From NCBI GenBank assembly GCA_964421875.1, contig CAYQZD010000045.1, positions 1-27,757 on the forward strand: 27,757 bases of DNA, given 5' to 3'. The notes below the pieces were generated by a model. That model had not been told where the DNA came from. It saw nothing but the letters and a program-made list of their open reading frames with translations, and searched no databases. Source of the DNA: CAYQZD01 sp964421875. Its GTDB lineage: Bacteria > Electryoneota > Tariuqbacteria > Tariuqbacterales > Tariuqbacteraceae. Made by a program: the position numbers and the translations under genes. Shown here piece after piece: positions 21,615 to 27,757 of the stretch (the first letter of the stretch is position 1; every line of letters starts with the position of its first letter).

Positions 21615-24600
21615 ATGGCTGCCCAGCAATGCATACGGCGAATCCTACTGGCGCTCACCGCTTTGTTTCTGCTGTCAATCTGCTTCCACAGGATTGAAGC
21701 GGAGGTCAAGTATCCTTTCGACCGCTACCGTTTCCGACAGATTTTCCCACCGTCAGAGACCTCGATTCAACTTTCTAACAAATTTTTAATTCCCGAATCC
21801 GAAGTATTATCAATAGGCGGCAGCGTTTTGTCGCGGGGCGAGGATTACGAGATTGGCTATATCCAGGGCTGGGTGAGGCTGAAGACGCCTCCGGCTGATT
21901 CGGTTTCTGTCTATTACGAGATTTTCCCCTGGAAGCTGCGGGAGGTGTATTATCATCGCTCTCTGCCGGAACCGGAGAAGATACACCGGGGTGGGTCAGC
22001 CGGGGGCGGTTACCGGTTTTCGCCAGCGGGGGAGTCCGGGGCGAGTTTCAGATTTAATCACAGCGGCTCGATTTTCCGCAGTGTGTCGATGGGTACAGAC
22101 CGGGGGGCATCGCTCGACTCAGGGATGGAACTGCAGTTGAACGGGCGGTTGGGTAAGGGTGTGACGGTGACCGCGGCGCTGTCGGACCAGAATATTCCGC
22201 TTCAGCCGGAGGGGGACACTCGGAGTCTGGAGGAGATAGACAAGGTTTATGTTTCTGTACAGGGTGAGCGGCTGGGTTTGAATCTGGGGGACTACGACCT
22301 TTTCATTCCGGGGCGGGAATTCGCCAGCGTGGAGCGAAAACTGACCGGGGCTAAAGCGACGGCGGCCGGCGAGCGGTATGAGGCGATGGTATCCGCCGCC
22401 ACTTCGAAAGGGGAATACCACTCTCTGAAATTAAACGGGGTGGAGGGGTTGCAGGGTCCTTATCAGCTGCGCGGCAGGGATGGTCAGGCAGGGATACTGA
22501 TTTTAGCGGGGACGGAGAAGGTGTGGCTGGACGGGCGGCGCTTGACGCGGGGCGATGACAACGATTATATCATCGACTACTCCTTGGGGGAAATAACCTT
22601 CAGCGAGCGGGTTCCCATCAGCTCCGATTCGCGGATAGTGGTCGATTTTCAGTATGCCGCCGACACTTACAGCCGCAGTTATTATCATTCGGCGGGATCG
22701 GTGGAATTAGCGGGGGAGCGAATGAAACTTACATACGCGTTGGCGCGTGAGGGTGACAACCGGAAGGATCCGCTGTCTTTCACGCTGTCTCCGGAGGCGA
22801 AGGCTGCGCTGCGTAGTGCAGGGGATGATAGTTACCAAGCGTCGGTGGAGGGAGCGGAGCAGGTTCAGCCGGGGGAGGGGCGGTATCTGCGGCGGTTCAA
22901 CCCGGTCGATTCCTCATATTACTTTGAATGGGCGGGGAGGGATTCTCCGCAGGCGGATTCGGTGGATTGGGAGGTGGTGTTTTCTTATGTGGGCAGCGGA
23001 CAGGGCAGTTACGAGCGGGAGTTTTCCGAAGCGGGCGAGGTTTACTACCGCTGGGCAGGTTCGGGTTTGGGGGAATATTTACCGGCGCTGCTGGTTCCGT
23101 TACCGGATTTGGGTGAGGCGGCGGATTTGGGATTTAGCTACACGCCCGGGCCGGGGATTGAGGCGCAGTTTGAAGCAGCGGGAACCCTTTACGACCGGAA
23201 CACTTTATCGGATATCGACGACGGCGACAATCAGGGTTCGGCTTTCGGGGGGAAAATCAGGCTGGACACGCTGAAACTGCCGCTTTTTTCCGGTGAAGAG
23301 CAGGGAGTTGGATTACATTTGAAAGCCCGCAATGTGTCGGAGGATTTTTATCGTTTGGACCGGACGGAGGAGGCTGAGTTCTACCGCCGGTGGGGCTATC
23401 AGGACACCTTGTCGCCGCGGGAGGAATCTTATGATGCCTACGGTTACATTCTGCCGCTTAAGGGATTGCGGATTGGCGGGGGAGGGGGAGCTATCTCGAA
23501 GGAGGGATTCAGTTCAAAACGCTGGGAATCGAGCGTCGATTATTCCAGACCGGAAGCGACTCAAGTCCGGTTGTATGGTGAGGATATTCGGATGAATTCC
23601 GGGGGGAAGACGGGGTACTGGCGCAGGGCGAATTCACAAATGTGGCAGAGGTTCGGACTGTTTAAGCCGGGATTCGATTTTGAAGGGGAGGACAACGCTC
23701 AAGGGGGGGAAGGATTCAGGTTCGGAGAATATGCGCCATCGTTGACAATGACTTCGAGCGGGAGGAGCCTGCGTTTGGAATACACTTATCGAAAAGATGA
23801 GTATCGGGAGGGGGGGAACCTTCACCCGCAATCAAAGCTGAGGCGCGGGGGAATTTTCTTCAGCGGCCGCAGCCGCAACAGCGATTATTCCTTCGATTAC
23901 ACGCACAGCGTGCGGGACTACGCGGCGGCGGATTCGGTCGATATCACTTCGGATTTGGGGCGGATAGAGGTGAACAGCACAAGTTCCGACGGCGCGGTGA
24001 GGGTGTCGCTTCAGCATCGGATTTCCCAGACCTTGACGCCTCAGACAGCGCTGGTTCCATACGAAGTAGGGTGGGGCGAGGGGAATTATGTCAAGGAAGG
24101 GGAGGAATATTATCCGGACCCGGCGGGGAACTTTGTATTAATTCCGCGGGAGACTGGCGATTTCACCCGAAGTTCGAAGGTGAAATCGTCGATTACTTTA
24201 GGTCTGGATTTTCGACGGAGTATGGGGGATGAGGACCTGCCAGATTGGTTGAGGCTGTTTTCCAGCGAGACTTACTTATCGGTGGAGGAGCAGAGCAATC
24301 AGGATGAACCCTGGCGGCTGTATCTGTTGTATCTACCGGATTTCCGGGGAGATTCTACCCGTTACGGGATTCAAAGTTTCCGGCAGGATATTTTTTATCG
24401 GAAGGGTGACCGGGATTTATCTTTTCGGGCGCGGGCGGCTGACGACCGCAGTTTGAACCGGCAGTTGGTGGGGGCGGGTGAACGAATGGCGCGGAATGAA
24501 TATTCCTTTCGGATACGCAAGTCCGCCGGGAGGAAGGCTTCGCTGGAGTCGATACTATTGCGGGGTATGCTGAGGCGCTGGCGGGGGGAGTATCCTTTGT

Positions 24601-24995
24601 ACCAAATTCTCTCCTACGCCGCTGACAACCGCATATTTTATTTGTTGACGCGGAGGCTGGAATTCATACTTGGTTTGAAACTGGAGACGGCGGAGGAGAC
24701 TTACGGCGGACTTCAGGTTCAGGTTTTAACTTTGAATCCGCGGTTAGATTATTCCATATTACGGCGGGGGCGGATATCTGCGGAGGGGAGTTGGGCGGGC
24801 GTCGTCACGGAGGCGGAGGAGATTCCTTATGAGATGACCGGGGGGCGGGGGAAGGGTTCGAATTACGAGTGGAAAGTCAGGGTGAGCTACCGCATCGGTA
24901 ACAATTTGAATTTATCCGCTTCCTACAATGGTGAATCCAAGGTGGGGCGTCCGGTGATTCACAGCGGGCGGATGGAACTCAGGGCGTTTTTTTAA
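21615..24995 (+). CDS. Large outer-membrane beta-barrel protein, SprA-like N-terminal motifs
   Basis: A 1126-residue exported protein with signal peptide RRILLALTALFLLSICFHRIEA. The N-terminal part has two related blocks: RGEDYEIGYIQGWVRL from residue 74 and RGDDNDYIIDYSLGEITF from residue 312, each followed by a ...SDSRIVVDFQY-like strand. This DYxIDYxxGxIxF pattern resembles the repeated N-terminal motifs of SprA/Sov of type IX secretion and related surface proteins. From about residue 330 on, alternating hydrophobic strands and acidic, Tyr-rich turns indicate a large barrel. The chain ends ELRAFF; a terminal Phe is the usual beta-signal for BAM. True SprA is about twice as long, so identity is not claimed. 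The next gene is an Omp85 protein. A heptamer array begins at its stop codon. Confidence 0.75.
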   Translation: MAAQQCIRRILLALTALFLLSICFHRIEAEVKYPFDRYRFRQIFPPSETSIQLSNKFLIPESEVLSIGGSVLSRGEDYEIGYIQGWVRLKTPPADSVSVYYEIFPWKLREVYYHRSLPEPEKIHRGGSAGGGYRFSPAGESGASFRFNHSGSIFRSVSMGTDRGASLDSGMELQLNGRLGKGVTVTAALSDQNIPLQPEGDTRSLEEIDKVYVSVQGERLGLNLGDYDLFIPGREFASVERKLTGAKATAAGERYEAMVSAATSKGEYHSLKLNGVEGLQGPYQLRGRDGQAGILILAGTEKVWLDGRRLTRGDDNDYIIDYSLGEITFSERVPISSDSRIVVDFQYAADTYSRSYYHSAGSVELAGERMKLTYALAREGDNRKDPLSFTLSPEAKAALRSAGDDSYQASVEGAEQVQPGEGRYLRRFNPVDSSYYFEWAGRDSPQADSVDWEVVFSYVGSGQGSYEREFSEAGEVYYRWAGSGLGEYLPALLVPLPDLGEAADLGFSYTPGPGIEAQFEAAGTLYDRNTLSDIDDGDNQGSAFGGKIRLDTLKLPLFSGEEQGVGLHLKARNVSEDFYRLDRTEEAEFYRRWGYQDTLSPREESYDAYGYILPLKGLRIGGGGGAISKEGFSSKRWESSVDYSRPEATQVRLYGEDIRMNSGGKTGYWRRANSQMWQRFGLFKPGFDFEGEDNAQGGEGFRFGEYAPSLTMTSSGRSLRLEYTYRKDEYREGGNLHPQSKLRRGGIFFSGRSRNSDYSFDYTHSVRDYAAADSVDITSDLGRIEVNSTSSDGAVRVSLQHRISQTLTPQTALVPYEVGWGEGNYVKEGEEYYPDPAGNFVLIPRETGDFTRSSKVKSSITLGLDFRRSMGDEDLPDWLRLFSSETYLSVEEQSNQDEPWRLYLLYLPDFRGDSTRYGIQSFRQDIFYRKGDRDLSFRARAADDRSLNRQLVGAGERMARNEYSFRIRKSAGRKASLESILLRGMLRRWRGEYPLYQILSYAADNRIFYLLTRRLEFILGLKLETAEETYGGLQVQVLTLNPRLDYSILRRGRISAEGSWAGVVTEAEEIPYEMTGGRGKGSNYEWKVRVSYRIGNNLNLSASYNGESKVGRPVIHSGRMELRAFF

Positions 24996-25029
24996 ACGAG
25001 TAACAAGTGACAAGTGACAAGTATCAAGT
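24995..25029 (+). repeat. NNCAAGT heptamer array (5 units)
   Basis: AACGAGT, AACAAGT, GACAAGT, GACAAGT, ATCAAGT. The first unit overlaps the last base of the preceding TAA stop, and the array ends 28 bases before the next gene. Confidence 0.88.
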
Positions 25030-25057
25030 GTAAAGACTGTATTGACAGCGGAATAAG

Positions 25058-26827
25058 ATGACACTTACAAGATACATAGCAGTCATAATTTTCGGTTGTA
25101 TCTTTGCCACTGGAACGGTCGCTCAGGTTTATATTTCATCGGTGCAGGTATCCGGTAACGAGCGTTTCAGCCGGCGGGAGATAGCGGGGTGGCTGGAGCT
25201 AAAGCCGGGGGATGTGTTTGATGAGCTTGTGCTGGAGCAGGGATTGAACCGGATTCTGGACCGTTTCGCGGCGGAGGGGTATTATTTCGCCGCGATAGAT
25301 TCGGTGCGCCGGGATTTTTCCGTAGATTCAAGCCGGGTGACGTTGACAATATTGATCGACGAAGGCGGGGAGACGTTTTTAGATGGGGTGGAAGTGACTG
25401 ATTCGCAGGGGGAGAAGAGGTCTGAGTTGGAGGATGAATTCCGTATAGGTTCAGATTTTTCTCCGAGGGATTTCGAATTCGGTGTGGAGGAGGTTTTACA
25501 GCGGGTGGAGAGCGGCGGTTATCCCTTTGCACAGTTGCGAGTCAAGCGTTTGGATTTTTCCCGGGTTGACAAGGGGGGATTGCTGGGAGCGGATTTGGAG
25601 CTGAAGCGGGGGCCTCAGGTGATTCTATTGGGAGTCGAGGTAGAAGGGAACCGTTCCACGCGGGATTGGGTGATTGCGCGTGAGAGTCGTTTAGACAGCG
25701 GGCGGCTTTTTTCACCGGCCTCTTTCAGCAAGGCTCGGAAGCGCCTTCTCAGGACCGGATTATTCGAGGAAGTGGAGGAACCGGGTATCATCCGCCGTTT
25801 CGATGATTATTACGCGCTGCTTAAGGTCAAGGAGGGACGGCACAATTCGCTGGACGGGGCCTTGGGTTATTATCCCGGCAGCGGGGAGGAGAATGGTTAT
25901 TGGACGGGATTGGTGGATATTAGTCTGGGGAATATATTCGGCACGATGCGCCGTTTCCATCTTCACTGGGAACAGCCGGAACGCAATTCTCAGGACATCG
26001 CGTTGTCATATCGTGAGCCCTGGCTGGGGGGGATACCACTCGATTTAAGTGGAGCGCTGTCGCAGTCGGTGCGGGGGATTTCGAGTTTCAGTTCATCTGG
26101 GGGTGATGACAGGTACATCTCGCGGAGCGCTGTTTTGGAGGCTTTATACCCCCTGAGTGAATCGCTGGAAATCAGCGGCGGGTTGACCTATGATGAAATC
26201 CTGCCGGATTCGGCGGCGCGGCACACACTGGGAATTCCGAACAGTCTTTCCCGGGGAGTGCGCGCCGGATTTGTTATAGATACACGGGACAACCGTTTGA
26301 ATCCTCGGCGGGGATTGATGTATCGCAGCTTTGCCAGGGTTTACAGCAAGAAGAACTTTGCCGCGCCTGGTTCGCAGCTTCCGGGGGAGGTGGAGGAACG
26401 GCGGTTAGAGGCTGATTTCGAGGTGGTGTATTCACTGTGGAAGGACAATGTGGTGGATTTGCGTTTGCAGGGACGGCAGCTTAATTCGGACCAGAAGCGG
26501 ATTCCAGTGAGTGAGATGTATTTTTTAGGCGGTATGAGTTCACTGCGGGGTTACCGGGAGGAGCAGTTTGCGGGTGACTTTATCGCCTGGGTAAACCTGG
26601 AATACCGCTATATAATCGGGAAGTATTCGCGTCTTTTCGTATTCGATGACTGGGGGTACTTCAGTCAGGAGGGCGTCGGCGGGACGGTAGAGGGTTGGAA
26701 GCATGGTTTCGGCGCCGGTTTCCGGCTAAAGACCGGCGCGGGGATTATCGGGGTGGAGTACGGCTTAGGCGAAGGCGATTCTCCGATGGAAGGTAAAGTC
26801 CATATTCGTCTCCGGAACGAGTTTTAA
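25058..26827 (+). CDS. Omp85/BamA-family outer membrane protein
   Basis: A 589-residue outer-membrane protein. A signal peptide (RYIAVIIFGCIFATGTVAQ) is followed by about three POTRA domains (residues 24-270), the first starting VYISSVQVSGNERFSRREIAGWL and the third with VILLGVEVEGNRSTRDWVIARES. The C-terminal 16-strand barrel (about 280-589) carries the Omp85 loop-6 motif in GGMSSLRGYRE (L496-R-G-Y499) and FVIDTRDNRLNPRRG, and ends in Phe (RLRNEF). Members insert barrels or move proteins across the outer membrane. With three and not five POTRAs, it may be a TamA-like or dedicated paralogue and not the general BamA. It follows the large barrel gene by 62 bases, so a service role for that protein is a reasonable inference. 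Confidence 0.9.
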   Translation: MTLTRYIAVIIFGCIFATGTVAQVYISSVQVSGNERFSRREIAGWLELKPGDVFDELVLEQGLNRILDRFAAEGYYFAAIDSVRRDFSVDSSRVTLTILIDEGGETFLDGVEVTDSQGEKRSELEDEFRIGSDFSPRDFEFGVEEVLQRVESGGYPFAQLRVKRLDFSRVDKGGLLGADLELKRGPQVILLGVEVEGNRSTRDWVIARESRLDSGRLFSPASFSKARKRLLRTGLFEEVEEPGIIRRFDDYYALLKVKEGRHNSLDGALGYYPGSGEENGYWTGLVDISLGNIFGTMRRFHLHWEQPERNSQDIALSYREPWLGGIPLDLSGALSQSVRGISSFSSSGGDDRYISRSAVLEALYPLSESLEISGGLTYDEILPDSAARHTLGIPNSLSRGVRAGFVIDTRDNRLNPRRGLMYRSFARVYSKKNFAAPGSQLPGEVEERRLEADFEVVYSLWKDNVVDLRLQGRQLNSDQKRIPVSEMYFLGGMSSLRGYREEQFAGDFIAWVNLEYRYIIGKYSRLFVFDDWGYFSQEGVGGTVEGWKHGFGAGFRLKTGAGIIGVEYGLGEGDSPMEGKVHIRLRNEF

Positions 26828-26899
26828 TAGCGCATACAGGGGGGAGTATGTTGATTATTAGATTTGAGATAGATATATTGTTACAGTAACCTATATTTT

Positions 26900-26943
26900 G
26901 CGCTGATAAGCGCTTAAATCGCAGATTTTAGCGGATTACGCAG
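26900..26943. repeat. Hairpin and CGCAGATT fragment
   Basis: A GCGCT-GATA-AGCGC hairpin (26900-26913) is followed by AATCGCAGATTTTAGCGG and ATTACGCAG, which resemble the interior of the MITE-like elements at 284 and 11311. Confidence 0.45.
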
Positions 26944-26979
26944 TATCATATTCATAAAAAATCTATATTTGATTTCATA

Positions 26980-27009
26980 TTGGTTTTTACTGCAGACTTG
27001 TTTTATAGT
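26980..27009 (+). promoter_or_regulatory. Possible promoter of the TPR-like gene
   Basis: TTGGTT (26980-26985) and TATAGT (27004-27009) have an 18-base spacing. The match is moderate and based only on consensus. Confidence 0.35.
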
Positions 27010-27047
27010 TAAAATAGACGCAATTACTAAGTTATGAGTATTACGTG

Positions 27048-27509
27048 ATGGCGGAAAAGGAGGAAATGCCGCTGGAGTATCGACGGTACCTCGCGAGTCT
27101 GGGTCTCCCTGTTAGCCAGCCGGAAAGTCAGGCAAAGACGGAAGATACGGAAACGGATGCTGAAAAATCCCCGGCTCAGGCCGCTAAAGCGGCTCCCATT
27201 ACACCTTATCAGAAGCTTCGGCTGTTGGAGGGAAAGGTGGAGAACAATGTCGATGATCCAAAACTGTTGAACGAGTTCATCAAGCTTGGTTATGAGATGG
27301 AGGAATTTGAGCTTATTGCGGATTATGTGCGGCGTTATCTGGGGAGGCATTCACGGGACAACGGAATCAGGCAGAGTTACGCTATGATTTTACTGCGGAT
27401 AGGGAACCGGCGCCGGGCTAAGATAGAGCTGAGGCGGATTCTGACCAATAATCCCAAGTTTAAGCCGGCTAGGGAAGCCTTGGATAGGATGCGCAAGGGG
27501 GAAATGTAA
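27048..27509 (+). CDS. Small TPR-like protein of unknown function
   Basis: A 153-residue soluble protein without signal peptide. The N-terminus (MPLEYRRYLASLGLP) precedes an acidic, low-complexity linker rich in Glu, Ala and Thr (about residues 22-50). The C-terminal ~100 residues are helical, and the last part (RQSYAMILLRIGNRRRAKIELRRILTNNPKFKPAREALDRM) has the spacing of a tetratricopeptide repeat, so a protein-binding role is possible. No specific family is recognised. ATG 27048 is chosen over the adjacent GTG 27045; no clear ribosome site is visible for either. It is the last gene in the window. Confidence 0.7.
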   Translation: MAEKEEMPLEYRRYLASLGLPVSQPESQAKTEDTETDAEKSPAQAAKAAPITPYQKLRLLEGKVENNVDDPKLLNEFIKLGYEMEEFELIADYVRRYLGRHSRDNGIRQSYAMILLRIGNRRRAKIELRRILTNNPKFKPAREALDRMRKGEM

Positions 27510-27757
27510 ATTAAATCACATATTTGCATGTTGACAAGCCTGCAAGTCGAGGAGAATCTTATAAATCCTCATTTAGAATCTCTGGCGCAATCCTCTACAA
27601 CAAGGAACTGAAGTATTGGCTAGTGTCTCATAGCTACCGCTAATTTCAAGGTAGAGATTCACTGCAAAATAGGTTGATAAAGTGGATGGTGTATTATTTA
27701 TGTTTGGCTCTTCGCTGAATTGTATGGGTAATGACAATCACGATTGAGGATTCAGGG

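Noticed and set aside
21615..24995. Naming the large barrel as SprA of type IX secretion
   Set aside because: Only the short DYxIDYxxG-type motifs match from memory; the length is about half that of SprA and no other type IX genes are in the window.

Overview
The window looks like chromosomal DNA from an uncultured or poorly characterised Gram-negative bacterium related to the FCB (Bacteroidota-like) group. The pointers are a secreted GWxTD-domain protein, two outer-membrane barrels ending in Phe (one an Omp85/BamA-type protein), signal peptides of bacterial type, and gene-poor spacers full of short dispersed repeats typical of environmental candidate-phylum genomes. Taxonomy is inferred, not proven. 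All recognised genes lie on the + strand, and most are very G-rich on the coding strand.

Layout. 1-550: repeat-rich spacer with a palindromic repeat and a MITE-like element. 582-760: tRNA-Gln(CTG) with its own promoter and terminator. 943-6037: tatA, a DUF3795 cysteine protein, a flavin reductase and smc, three of them followed at once by arrays of a degenerate 7-bp repeat (NNCAAGT). 6290-10957: a tightly overlapping four-gene operon (GWxTD protein, NatA-like ATPase, YihY/BrkB membrane protein, NatB-like permease). 10958-12989: AT-rich stretch with a second MITE copy and an NAD-dependent sugar epimerase that may be foreign. 12990-15305: an XPD/DinG-like Fe-S helicase fused to an N-terminal Cas4/RecB-like PD-(D/E)XK nuclease, possibly starting at a non-standard ATT. 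15306-16073: spacer built almost wholly of small palindromes. 16074-18265: a GlmU uridyltransferase lacking the acetyltransferase half, a small secreted Tyr-rich protein with clear promoter and terminator, and a LytR_C-domain protein. 18266-18834: spacer with a ~304-bp element having inverted ends, lodged in a hairpin repeat. 18847-20361: ALDH7 (antiquitin) aldehyde dehydrogenase. 20579-26827: an envelope cluster of beta-propeller protein, 1126-residue outer-membrane barrel and Omp85 protein. 27048-27509: a TPR-like cytoplasmic protein.

How the parts may work together. Chromosome maintenance (SMC, nuclease-helicase), envelope building (Tat, GlmU, LytR_C, Omp85, large barrel) and an ABC-2 type exporter are represented. 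No CRISPR array, prophage or complete transposase gene is visible. The most unusual material is the layered non-coding repeat population: a stop-codon-associated heptamer family, at least two MITE-like families, and several hairpin families that have invaded spacers and, in one case, the 5' end of a gene.
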